A stretch of 64,000 bases of DNA from Pseudomonas sp. S04 (lineage in GTDB: Bacteria; Pseudomonadota; Gammaproteobacteria; Pseudomonadales; Pseudomonadaceae). Below, in pieces: positions 43,478 to 55,641 of the stretch. The translations under genes and the position numbers were made by a program. Each line of letters opens with the position of its first letter. Within the stretch, counting starts at the first letter, position 1. The stretch is taken from contig NZ_CP019427.1 in the NCBI RefSeq assembly GCF_009834545.1, forward strand, positions 2,486,001 to 2,550,000, read 5' to 3'. The notes beneath the pieces were generated by a model, which worked only from the letters and a program-made list of their open reading frames with translations, did no database searches and was not told the origin of the DNA.

Positions 43478-46400
43478 ATGGATAAGTCTGTCGGTGTGTG
43501 TCGCTGGCTGTTGATGCTGGGGCTGGTTGCTTTCGGTGTGATCATTGGCGTGGTTTTGTTTCCACTTACCGCCGAATCTTCCCCGGTACAGGCTCAGGCT
43601 TGTACCGCGCCGGCCTATGAAAAGGGCAAGGTCTATCAACAGGGGGACCAGGTCCAGCATAAAGACCAGCAATTCGAGTGCTGGAAAGATGAGGACGGTC
43701 CGCCGCTGGGGATAGGCAGTTGGGCGTGGTGCCAAGTACCTGCCTATGAGCCGTTGCTCCAGGGCGGTCCTTGGAAAGATGCCTGGAAAGAACTCGGTGA
43801 GTGCGGTGGTTTCGCAGGCAATCGCCTTACCCTGAGTTTCGCCACCTTGAGTGGCAAGGCCCCCTTGAAACCGGCAGTGCCCGGTGTCGTGCGAGCCGAT
43901 GAGGTGCTGACCGGGGTCTTGCGCTGCAAGGCCGAAGAAATTCCGATCAGCGTCAAGGCCAGCGACACCCTCCACCTCGATAATTTGAAAGCCTGCGACT
44001 ATCAACTGGTGATGAATTCCGCTGGCGGTTTTGTCCCGTTGAACACCCCGCGCATTATCTCGTTCAAGCAAGCAGAGGGAGACGAACAAGCGGTGACGGT
44101 GAAATACCGGCCACCGGTGGAGGTCGCCAAGCTCAGCGGCCTGCCTGGAATCAAGATCGAACTGTTCGCCCAGGGCCTGATCCAGCCTCGGCAAATGGCC
44201 ATGGGCAAGAATGTGTTGTATGTGGGTTCCAGCGCCATTCCTTCGTATATCTATGAAGGCAAGATTGCCAACATGATTTATGCGTTGCCATTGGACGCTG
44301 CGGGTAAACCGACGGCCATCCATGTGCTCGCCAGCGGTCTGGAAGAGCCTCACGGCGTGGCCTGGCGCGACGGTGACCTGTATTACTCGACCACGGGCGG
44401 GCTGTATCGCTTGCGCGATGCCGATAACCATTACAAGGACCCCAAGCCGGAGCGGGTCTTCAATTTCCCGGCCGACGACAAGCTGTTTCCCCTGCCGCCC
44501 CTGGCCTCCGGTTCCAACACCCGGATCTGGCACATGAAGCATCCCTTGCGCTTCAACCCGCTGGACCCGACGGACAAGTGGCTGTACACGGCGGTCGGTA
44601 TTCCCTGCAACCTGTGCATGATTCCCGCCGATCAGCGCTACGGGACGCTGTTGCGTTATTCACTGGAGACCGGTGAATCACAAGTTCTGGCCAAGGGCGT
44701 GCGCAACTCCGTAGGCTTCGACTGGAACCCGCAAAACGCCAGCCTGTGGTTCAGCGACAACAATCGCCAGGGTTTCCCCAACCCCGATGAGATCAACTGG
44801 ATCAGTGGCCCCGGCCTGCATTTTGGGGTGCCGTACCGGTTTGGCAAGGGCACACCCGGGTTCACCCAGGAGGAGTACCAGAACCCAGGTGTGATCCAGC
44901 CGCCATTGGTGCCTGGCGCTATTGTCTCGGACAAATCCCCGGCCCAGGTCAATCCGGCGGACTATGTGCCCGCTGCGTTCGAGTTGGGAACCAACACCGC
45001 ACCGCTTGGGGTCAAGTTCTGGCGGGGCTATCCCACCACCAGTGGAAGCCAGCGTTTGCTGGTGGCCGTGCACGGTGCCGGTTCTGCGGCAAGTCCAGGG
45101 ATGGATGTGCAGATGCTGACGATCCAGGGCGGTACGCGGGTGGTCAATCAGATCCCTTTGATCAACGGATTTGTCCAGGACCCCGATCGTTTCGATGTGT
45201 ACTGCCTGGATAACTCGTGTATTGGTCGGCCCGCGGAATTCCTTGAGTTGGCCGATGGCAGCCTGCTGATCAGCGACGACGTCGCCGGGGTGATTTATCG
45301 CGTGCGCTACGATGCCAGCGAGTTGCCGGCCACGCAGTTGGCGTTACGGCCCATGCTGCCTCCAGCGGGTTACGAAAAGAAAATGATCAGTGGCTTCCTG
45401 ACTGCCCCCGACGGCAATCGTCGGTTGGTTCAGGTGTCGTGGAATCCCGAGGACAGTGACGCCGGATTGGTCCTCAACGGACTGCCCTATGGCGACTATC
45501 AGCTCAGGCTCAATGATGTAGAAGACTGGATTCCCCAGGTTCGCAACACGACCGTCACCCTGTCTGCCACCAACAAGGCCCAGACCATCAGCCTGCGCTA
45601 CCGTGAGCGGCCGATAAAGCTTGAGGTCAAGGTGACGATCAAGGCACCGGGCAAACCGGCGTCAGTGACCGATGCGCAGTGGCATTTCAGCCTGGTCAAC
45701 GAAGCGCAGAGCGGTGCCGAGCCGCAGGTGATCCAGGTGCCCTGGGGCGCCAGCACCACGCAGATCCTGGACTACGGCAAGTACAAGGTCATCTACCCGT
45801 TTTACGCGAAGGCCAAGCCTGAGCCGGAACTGGAGCAGGTGGTGATAGATGAGTCCAGCGAGGACGGGCAATTGCCAGCGGTCGCGTACCGTCCTGTCGA
45901 GAACCTGGGGGAGACGGTGCTGGCCCAGGCCTGTACCAAATGTCACGCGGTCGAGTATTTCGACAGCTTGCGCATGGCCCTGGCCTGGAGTGTGGCGGGG
46001 CAGGACGCGCTGGTCAAACAGATAAAAAGCATGCCGGTGTCCGGGCATTGCGACACCACGTGTGCCAGCGAAATCAGCAAGCACCTGATTAATGTGGTGT
46101 GGAAGCCTTACCTGGATCCGTCCGAATCCCATGGGGTGCGGCAGCTGCGCTTGCTGACCCCGGATGAATACGCCGCCAGCGTCAGGGACATCCTGGCAGT
46201 CGAGATCAATCCCGAGAAGCTACCGGCCGACAAGTCGGAGAAAGACTTCAAGTACCCCGGTGAGGCGGACAAGGGTATTGCGCAGGCAGAGGACGTCAAG
46301 CAGTTTTATGACATGGCGCTGTGGGTGGCCGACAAGGTTGCGCCGTCGCGCTTGAGCGTCCTGGCGCAATCGAAGCTAGGGTCGGATCTGGTGACATCGC

Positions 46401-47605
46401 TGGGGTATCAGCTGTTTCGCCGTCCAGTCAGTGATGCCGAGCGTCTGCGCTACCAGGCATTGTTCGACGAACAAGGTGCGACTGGACTGATCGCCGCGCT
46501 GCTGCTGTCGCCCCATTTCCTCTATCGCTCCGAGTTGGGGTTGGCGACGGAAGAGGGGGGCAGTGTGTTCAAGCTGACACCGTTCGAGTTGGCGACGGCG
46601 CTGTCCTATGGATTCCTGGGCACCACCCCGGACGCCGAACTGTTGGCCAAGGCCCAGCGCAACGAACTGCAAACTGCGCAACAGATCTCGGCAGAGATCG
46701 AGCGCATGATGCGCACGGACAAGGGCATCGAGCAGTTCAACCGGTTTGTCAGCTACTACGCCAAGACCATCCGCGGTGTCCAGGAAAAGCCGGGACTGAG
46801 TGCGCAAATGATCCAGCTCATGGCGCAGGAACAGTACCTGTTGAGCCGCAACCTGATGTTGAACGAAGGCACTTTCGAGGAGTTGTTCAATCCACGCTAC
46901 ACCTACCTCAACCAGGCCCTGGCCGCGCACTACGGGATCGATGGGGTTTCTGGCAGCACCTTGCAAAAGGTCGCGGTCGACGATAAACGCGGTGGGCTGC
47001 TGCATCTGGGGCTGACTCAGGCCGCTACCTCGGACTACCAGGCCACCTCATTGGTCAAGCGCGGCATCATGATCCGCGAGCAGATGTTTTGCCGCGATTT
47101 TGGTGCACCGGTGGAGGCGGACCCTACGCCACCTGCCTACCCGGCGCGGGCGATTACCACCCGCGAGCACTGGGACGCGTCCAACGGCGAGCAGGCGTCA
47201 GAGGGGCGTTGCTGGCGGTGTCATCAATACATGAACGACACCGGGTCCTCGATGGAGCACTACGACGCGGCGGGGCGCTATCGCCTCGAGGAAAAAGCCT
47301 ACAACTTCAATCAGTACCCACAGATGGTGGCAATCAAGGCTTCCGGTCCATTCCTCATGGCGACTGGCACCGAGCCGATCAATGACGTACGCGATATCGC
47401 CAAAATCATTCCGCGCAACCCGGCATCGCAGTTCTGCATGGCCGACAGTTACTTCCGGTTTGTCTTCGGCAATAAATCCGATGTGTCGACGTCAGGAACC
47501 GTCAAGGCAGTGGCCGATGGATTGAAAACTTCGGGCTCGCTGGCCGACATACTGAAAACCTTGGGCACTTCCAAAGCGTTCACCTACAAGACTGAGAGGA
47601 ACTGA
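43478..47605 (+). CDS. Large secreted multidomain cytochrome-type protein (binding module, sorbosone-dehydrogenase-like propeller, DUF1592/1588/1595)
   Basis: 1375 residues. Signal/anchor 1-41; a Cys/Trp-rich module resembling chitin-binding type 3 domains (about 44-95); a six-bladed propeller like L-sorbosone dehydrogenase (about 210-620; VRNSVGFDWNPQNASLWFSD); a c-type heme motif C819TKCH; then planctomycete-type regions (RLLTPDEYAASVRDIL, LGYQLFRRPVSDAERLRYQ, LLSPHFLYRSEL) and a second CxxCH at C1245WRCH within the DUF1588-like part. DUF1592-group proteins are common in planctomycetes and myxobacteria, usually beside DUF1552 genes, as here. Probably a periplasmic or surface redox enzyme; the substrate is unknown. 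Confidence 0.75.
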   Translation: MDKSVGVCRWLLMLGLVAFGVIIGVVLFPLTAESSPVQAQACTAPAYEKGKVYQQGDQVQHKDQQFECWKDEDGPPLGIGSWAWCQVPAYEPLLQGGPWKDAWKELGECGGFAGNRLTLSFATLSGKAPLKPAVPGVVRADEVLTGVLRCKAEEIPISVKASDTLHLDNLKACDYQLVMNSAGGFVPLNTPRIISFKQAEGDEQAVTVKYRPPVEVAKLSGLPGIKIELFAQGLIQPRQMAMGKNVLYVGSSAIPSYIYEGKIANMIYALPLDAAGKPTAIHVLASGLEEPHGVAWRDGDLYYSTTGGLYRLRDADNHYKDPKPERVFNFPADDKLFPLPPLASGSNTRIWHMKHPLRFNPLDPTDKWLYTAVGIPCNLCMIPADQRYGTLLRYSLETGESQVLAKGVRNSVGFDWNPQNASLWFSDNNRQGFPNPDEINWISGPGLHFGVPYRFGKGTPGFTQEEYQNPGVIQPPLVPGAIVSDKSPAQVNPADYVPAAFELGTNTAPLGVKFWRGYPTTSGSQRLLVAVHGAGSAASPGMDVQMLTIQGGTRVVNQIPLINGFVQDPDRFDVYCLDNSCIGRPAEFLELADGSLLISDDVAGVIYRVRYDASELPATQLALRPMLPPAGYEKKMISGFLTAPDGNRRLVQVSWNPEDSDAGLVLNGLPYGDYQLRLNDVEDWIPQVRNTTVTLSATNKAQTISLRYRERPIKLEVKVTIKAPGKPASVTDAQWHFSLVNEAQSGAEPQVIQVPWGASTTQILDYGKYKVIYPFYAKAKPEPELEQVVIDESSEDGQLPAVAYRPVENLGETVLAQACTKCHAVEYFDSLRMALAWSVAGQDALVKQIKSMPVSGHCDTTCASEISKHLINVVWKPYLDPSESHGVRQLRLLTPDEYAASVRDILAVEINPEKLPADKSEKDFKYPGEADKGIAQAEDVKQFYDMALWVADKVAPSRLSVLAQSKLGSDLVTSLGYQLFRRPVSDAERLRYQALFDEQGATGLIAALLLSPHFLYRSELGLATEEGGSVFKLTPFELATALSYGFLGTTPDAELLAKAQRNELQTAQQISAEIERMMRTDKGIEQFNRFVSYYAKTIRGVQEKPGLSAQMIQLMAQEQYLLSRNLMLNEGTFEELFNPRYTYLNQALAAHYGIDGVSGSTLQKVAVDDKRGGLLHLGLTQAATSDYQATSLVKRGIMIREQMFCRDFGAPVEADPTPPAYPARAITTREHWDASNGEQASEGRCWRCHQYMNDTGSSMEHYDAAGRYRLEEKAYNFNQYPQMVAIKASGPFLMATGTEPINDVRDIAKIIPRNPASQFCMADSYFRFVFGNKSDVSTSGTVKAVADGLKTSGSLADILKTLGTSKAFTYKTERN

Positions 47606-47607
47606 GC

Positions 47608-48978
47608 ATGGGCATCCTGAAGAGTCGTCGGCGTTTTCTCGCGGGCCTGGCTGCAGCGAGTGTCTATGGTCCGTTGACTCAGTTTGGCCTGGCGCGCATG
47701 GCGTTGGCGGGGCAAAGCCAGCAGGCCAAGTTGAAGATTGTGTTTGTGGTCGTGCCCGATGGCCTGGCGGTGGATTCCTATACCGGGGGCGGTTTTGGCG
47801 ATGGTCGCGGATTGTGGCATCCACAGGTGCAAAGCAGTGATACCACGGCATTTACCTTGAATGAGGTGAGTGCCGAGCTGGCAGCCTATCGCAACCAATC
47901 ACTCTACTTGCGTGGACTTATCCTGGGGCCGGAAGCCGCTAACGTAGGTCATCTGGGCTGGAAATTTGTGTTGCGCGACAGTGCGGGGAGCCAATCATCC
48001 ATCGACATACTGCTGGGTCAGGCGCTGCCGGGCACCGAGCCGTCTCACCGCAGTCTGTTTGCCGGTCCCCATGCCGGCGTCGATGGTACGCCCTGGTTCG
48101 TGTCCTATCAGGGCGATGCGATCCGCACACCGTACCGCGATCCGGTGCTCATGGCGCAGGCGTTGTTCAAGGAATCTGCTCTTGCTTCATCGAGTCGGCA
48201 GCCTGGCGGCAGTACTCTATTGCAGACCTCCCTGGCGGATATCCAGGAAATCAAAGGCAAGCTATCCGGCGCTGAGCGGCAGAAACTCGATACCCATCTG
48301 GATTCAGTGGAACAGGTGATCAAGGACCTCGACCTGAGCCAGCCACCGATTGGCGAATGCAAGCCATTGACCGTGGAACCGCTGGATTACCGTTCGGCAA
48401 AGGACCGCACCCGAATTCAGGCCAACCATCACCAGGTAGTGGCAACGGCCTTGAGTTGCGGGATCACTCGGGTGGCGACGATTCAGATCGGCCGTTCGGC
48501 GGAGTCGCTGAACATCCTCGACGTCAGCCCGGGCAACAATCCCCACGAGTGTGCCCACCGACTTCACCAGAAGGAGTTGTGGAAGGGAACACGTCAATGG
48601 TATGTCCAGCGGGTCAAATTCCTGATGGATGAATTGGCCCGCTATCAGGACCCCCATGTGCCAGGCGACAGTCTGCTCGACCATACACTCGTGGTGCTGA
48701 CCAGTGAAATGGCGGACGGCGCGCCGGAGCACATGATCGACATGCCGCTGCTGTTGATGGGCGGGGCGAGTGGATTGCTTAAAAGTGGTGATGGCGCCGG
48801 ACGCTATCTTGATGTGACGTCGCAGGCCGATCGCAAGCACCACACGGGCAATCCGGTTATCGGTCAATACATGGTCGATATGCAACGCATATGGGCAACC
48901 ATCGCCAAGGCCGCCGGAACCACTGTGCCTTATGGTGGGAACATCGAGCCGGTCAGCGGGATTTTCAGCAATGTGTGA
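47608..48978 (+). CDS. Tat-exported DUF1552 protein
   Basis: 456 residues. The N terminus KSRRRFLAGLAAASVYGPL is a twin-arginine signal, so the protein is folded before export. The body matches the DUF1552 group (sulfatase/phosphatase-like architecture; LVVLTSEMADGAPEHMIDMPL, NNPHECAHRLHQKELW). It starts 2 bp after the DUF1592-type gene, with AGAGGAA upstream. DUF1552 and DUF1592 proteins are partners of unknown function in many distant bacteria. Tat export suggests a bound cofactor or metal. Confidence 0.75.
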   Translation: MGILKSRRRFLAGLAAASVYGPLTQFGLARMALAGQSQQAKLKIVFVVVPDGLAVDSYTGGGFGDGRGLWHPQVQSSDTTAFTLNEVSAELAAYRNQSLYLRGLILGPEAANVGHLGWKFVLRDSAGSQSSIDILLGQALPGTEPSHRSLFAGPHAGVDGTPWFVSYQGDAIRTPYRDPVLMAQALFKESALASSSRQPGGSTLLQTSLADIQEIKGKLSGAERQKLDTHLDSVEQVIKDLDLSQPPIGECKPLTVEPLDYRSAKDRTRIQANHHQVVATALSCGITRVATIQIGRSAESLNILDVSPGNNPHECAHRLHQKELWKGTRQWYVQRVKFLMDELARYQDPHVPGDSLLDHTLVVLTSEMADGAPEHMIDMPLLLMGGASGLLKSGDGAGRYLDVTSQADRKHHTGNPVIGQYMVDMQRIWATIAKAAGTTVPYGGNIEPVSGIFSNV

Positions 48979-49277
48979 AGGAGCGTTCGGCGGTTTTGAG
49001 GTTGCCGAGCAATTGGAAGTAGTATCTGGACGCCCTCTACTCGGACAGCCACGGCGGCTACCTGGTGCGGCGCGACGTGCTGGAGCAACTGCAGAAGTCG
49101 TGGGCACCTTAACGGACGCACCGACACCAGCGTGGACCTGACCTTCGCCGTTGCCGATGGGCTAATGCGCTATCGCATCGGGGCGCAGAAGGCCAACAAC
49201 CCGATCACCCAGCGCAGCTTCGAAGGGTTCGCCTTGCCCAGGACACTGCTCGAAGCACGACGGGCAAACAAACCTGC

Positions 49278-49511
49278 AGGTGCGAGCTTGCTCGCCAAGC
49301 CCGCAAAAACGCCGGGTTGAGACCCTGAATGCACGTGTCATCGTTGACGACCATCGCGGGCAAGCCGCAAGCGGGCGCCCGCTCCCACACTGATTTTGGC
49401 TGTTCACAGATTCTGTATACACCACATCAAACCTGTGGGAGCGTGCTCGCCCGCGATGGCGGTGTGTCAGGCAGCATCGATGTTGACTGTGCTGGCCTCA
49501 TCGCGACATAG
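49278..49511. repeat. REP-type repeats and degenerate sequence between operon and repeat copy B
   Basis: Several GAGCTTGCTCGCCAAGC-like and CGCGGGCAAGCCGCAAGCGG-like palindromes. Just before them (49020-49280) short open frames such as YLDALYSDSHGGYLVRR, followed by a stop, look like debris of a lost gene I cannot name. Confidence 0.6.
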
Positions 49512-50354
<843 letters not shown>

Positions 50355-50360
50355 CTATGC

Positions 50361-50400
50361 TCATCGCGAGCAAGCCGCAAGCGGGCACCCGCTCCTACAG
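50361..50400. repeat. REP-type palindrome
   Basis: TCATCGCGAGCAAGCCGCAA with GCGGGCACCCGCTCCTACAG, immediately outside repeat copy B. Confidence 0.8.
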
Positions 50401-50476
50401 AATTTGTGCAGGGTGCACGCTGGACCTTTGGCTGGATATGCCCACAAAACCAGGATCAAAAGATTGCATATCGCGC

Positions 50477-51271
50477 TCAATGCCCCACCAACTCCTCCAG
50501 CAGTTGCTCTTTGTAGCCCTGCAATACGGGCGAACTCCGGTCCCGGGGGTGGGGCAGGTTGACCTGGATCTGATGCTTGATCCGCCCCGGGTGGGCGTCC
50601 ATGACGATCACCCGGTCGCCCAGGTACAGGGCCTCTTCGATGTCGTGGGTGACCATGATCACTGTGCAGCGTTGCTGCACCCAGATGCGCTGCAGTTCGT
50701 GTTGCAGGCGGACCCGGGTCAGGGCGTCGAGGGCGCCCAGGGGTTCGTCGAGCAGCAGCACCTTGGGGCGGTTGATCAGGGCGCGGGCGATGGCGGCCCG
50801 CTGGGCCATGCCACCAGACAGCTGGTGCGGGTAGGCGTTCTCGAATCCCTCGAGGTTGACCAGGGCGATGTGCTCGGCCACCAGGCGATCCTTTTCGACC
50901 TGGGACAGTGGGTGGTTTTTCAGGGCCAGGGCGATGTTCTTGCTCAGGGTCATCCAGGGAAACAGGCGGTGGTCCTGGAACACGATGCCGCGTTCCAGGC
51001 TGGTGCCGACCACGGGCTTGCCATCGAGCAGGATATCGCCCTGGTAGTCGCCCTCCAGGCCCACGATCAGCCGCAGCAGGGTCGACTTGCCGCAGCCGCT
51101 GGCGCCGACGATGCTGATGAATTCGCCAGGGCGGACCTTGAGGTTGATGTTGTCCAGTACGGGCAGCGGTTGGCCTTCGATCCGATAGGCCTTGCTCAGG
51201 CCGCGGACTTCCAGGGCGCCGCAGGGCAGTGTGGTGCTGTGGGGCAGAGCGTGATGGGCAATGGCGTTCAT
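50477..51271 (-). CDS. ABC importer ATPase, SsuB/TauB type
   Basis: 264 residues: Walker A GASGCGKST, Q-loop FQDHRLFPWMT, signature LSGGMAQR, Walker B VLLLDEP and H-loop VTHDIEEALYLGD, all of the sulfonate/nitrate/taurine importer class. The start is ATG 51271 behind AAAGG, 11 bp after the upstream permease. It energises the two permeases encoded just upstream, in a locus with DszB-like and SsuD-like genes that points to organosulfur substrates. Confidence 0.88.
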   Translation of the reverse strand: MNAIAHHALPHSTTLPCGALEVRGLSKAYRIEGQPLPVLDNINLKVRPGEFISIVGASGCGKSTLLRLIVGLEGDYQGDILLDGKPVVGTSLERGIVFQDHRLFPWMTLSKNIALALKNHPLSQVEKDRLVAEHIALVNLEGFENAYPHQLSGGMAQRAAIARALINRPKVLLLDEPLGALDALTRVRLQHELQRIWVQQRCTVIMVTHDIEEALYLGDRVIVMDAHPGRIKHQIQVNLPHPRDRSSPVLQGYKEQLLEELVGH

Positions 51272-51282
51272 GGGGTGGCCTT

Positions 51283-52044
51283 TCAACGAATGTTGCGCCA
51301 GCGCAGCAGGTGGCGACTCAGAAGGGTAAACAGCAGGGTCATCAGGTAACCGCACAGACCGATGCACAGCACGCTCAGGACGATGATCTCCATGCGCGCG
51401 CCGGCTTCGGCGTTCATCATCAGGTTGCCGAGGCCGGCCCCGGACGACAAAAACAGTTCGCTGCCCACGGCGGTGACCCAGGCAAACGCCAGGGCGTGCA
51501 GCACGCCGGTGGCCAGGCTCGGCAGCGCCGCCGGCAGCAGCACATGGCAGAACTGTTGCCAGCGGCTGAGCACCAGCACCTGGCCGACTTCGCGGTAGCG
51601 TCCCTCGACGTGCGTGAAACCTTGATAGGTGTTGAGCACCATCGGGTAGAACGCCGCGAGCGTGACGATCAACACCTTGGAGAACTCGCCGTTGCCGAAC
51701 CACATGGCAATCAGCGGGATCCAGCCGAGCATCGGCACCTGGCGAATCGAATGAAACAGCGGGCCGATCAATCGGTTGGCCACGCTCGACAGCGCCATCA
51801 GCACCCCCAGCGCGACCCCAAAGACGATACCCAGGGCCAGGCCGGTGCTGGTGCGCGCCAGGCTGGCCAGCAGGTTGACCAGCAACTCGCCATTGCCGAG
51901 CAGCTCGAGCAAGGCCTGGCCGATGGTCGACAGCGGCACGAAGGCATAGGCCCCGGCGGCATCCTGGCGCGACAGGTATTCCCAGCCGCCGATCAGTAAC
52001 AGCGGCAGCAACAGGCCGCGGGATTTTCCGAGTAAAGGGGGCAT
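51283..52044 (-). CDS. ABC importer permease, SsuC/TauC type (second permease)
   Basis: 253 residues with about 6 helices. The EAA loop region is EGRYREVGQVLVLSRWQQF, followed by a hydrophobic C terminus. It is 9 bp downstream of a related permease, so the importer probably uses a heterodimeric channel rather than the usual homodimer. No binding-protein gene with a signal peptide is in the locus. Confidence 0.85.
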   Translation of the reverse strand: MPPLLGKSRGLLLPLLLIGGWEYLSRQDAAGAYAFVPLSTIGQALLELLGNGELLVNLLASLARTSTGLALGIVFGVALGVLMALSSVANRLIGPLFHSIRQVPMLGWIPLIAMWFGNGEFSKVLIVTLAAFYPMVLNTYQGFTHVEGRYREVGQVLVLSRWQQFCHVLLPAALPSLATGVLHALAFAWVTAVGSELFLSSGAGLGNLMMNAEAGARMEIIVLSVLCIGLCGYLMTLLFTLLSRHLLRWRNIR

Positions 52045-52053
52045 GGCAGGCTC

Positions 52054-52815
52054 CTAGCGGGTTTGCCAGCGGAACAGGCGCTGTTCGAGTTGACGAAAGG
52101 AAAAGTCCAGGGCAAAGCCGATCACCCCGGTGACCACCACACCGACCATCACCACGTCGATGCGCAGCATCTGCCGGCTCATCTCGATCATCTGTCCCAG
52201 GCCGCTGTCGGCGGCGAGCAACTCGGTGGCCACCAGCACCACCCAGGCCCGGGTCAGGCTGATGCGAAAGCCGGTGATGATCGGTGGCGCAGCGGCAGGC
52301 AGGGCGATCTCGCGGACCAGGGTCGGCCAACGCAGGCGATACACGTCGGCGACTTCGAAATAGCTGCGCGGGATGGCCTTGACCCCCTCGCTGGCGGCCA
52401 GCGCCACCGGGAAGAACGCGGTCTTGGCGACAATGATGATCTTGAAGGTTTCATCGATGCCGAACAGCAACACGAACATCGGAATCAAGGCGATGCTGGG
52501 GATCTGCCGCAAGGTGTGGAACAGCGGCGCGCAGTAGATCTCGACCTGCCTGGACAGGGCCATCAGCACCCCGAAGGCCAGGCCGCACAGCGAGCCAATG
52601 GCAAACCCCAGCCCCAGGCGGGACAGGCTATTGCCCAGATGCTCCAGCAGCTCGCCGCTGGCCAAGAGTTCGGCGAAGGCTTGCACCACCTGGGCGGGTG
52701 GCACTAGCAGGTTACGTGGAAAAATCCCGGCCTCGGCCACCCCGGCCCAGAGCACCAGCAGGGCCAGGGGCGAGATAAGCCAGGTGAGAGCGGTCAGCAA
52801 GGAGTGTGGGCGCAT
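52054..52815 (-). CDS. ABC importer permease, SsuC/TauC type (first permease)
   Basis: 253 residues starting MRPHSLLTALTWL, with about 6 helices and the EAA-type loop KAIPRSYFEVADVYRLRWPT. The ribosome site is weak. The chain keeps normal Met and Cys content, unlike the receptors and enzymes upstream. It pairs with the permease gene 9 bp downstream. Confidence 0.85.
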   Translation of the reverse strand: MRPHSLLTALTWLISPLALLVLWAGVAEAGIFPRNLLVPPAQVVQAFAELLASGELLEHLGNSLSRLGLGFAIGSLCGLAFGVLMALSRQVEIYCAPLFHTLRQIPSIALIPMFVLLFGIDETFKIIIVAKTAFFPVALAASEGVKAIPRSYFEVADVYRLRWPTLVREIALPAAAPPIITGFRISLTRAWVVLVATELLAADSGLGQMIEMSRQMLRIDVVMVGVVVTGVIGFALDFSFRQLEQRLFRWQTR

Positions 52816-52896
52816 GGCGGGTCTTATTTCGGCGAAGTACCCGAGGGCTATCGCAAGAGCTGTGCCATGTCCTCGTTGCAACCCCGCCGCCCCCCC

Positions 52897-53056
52897 TGTA
52901 GGAGCGAGCTTGCTCGCGATGGACGTCAACGATAACGCGCGCACCCAGGATGAACGCACTGTTCTTGAGCCCATCGCGGACAAGCCGCAATCCGCAAGCG
53001 GACACCGCAAGCAGGCGCCGCAATCGGGCGCCGCAAGCAGACACCTGCTCCTACAG
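52897..53056. repeat. BIME of several REP units
   Basis: Starts CTGTAGGAGCGAGCTTGCTC and ends ACACCTGCTCCTACAG, with repeated GCCGCAAGCGG-like units between. It separates the receptor genes from the permease genes on the same strand. Confidence 0.8.
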
Positions 53057-53100
53057 ACGCACCCGTTGCTGCCAGGGCAACACCCCGACAGCAGTGGCGG

Positions 53101-55572
<2,472 letters not shown>

Positions 55573-55606
55573 GGGCGGATTCCTTTCTAGGGCAAGAGGA
55601 TCAACC

Positions 55607-55633
55607 GGTAGGAGCGAGCACCCGCTCCTACAG
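55607..55633. repeat. Short REP-type palindrome between the two receptor genes
   Basis: GTAGGAGCGAGCACCCGCTCCTAC is a near-perfect palindrome in the 69-bp gap between the two receptor genes. Confidence 0.7.
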
Positions 55634-55641
55634 GTGGTGGG

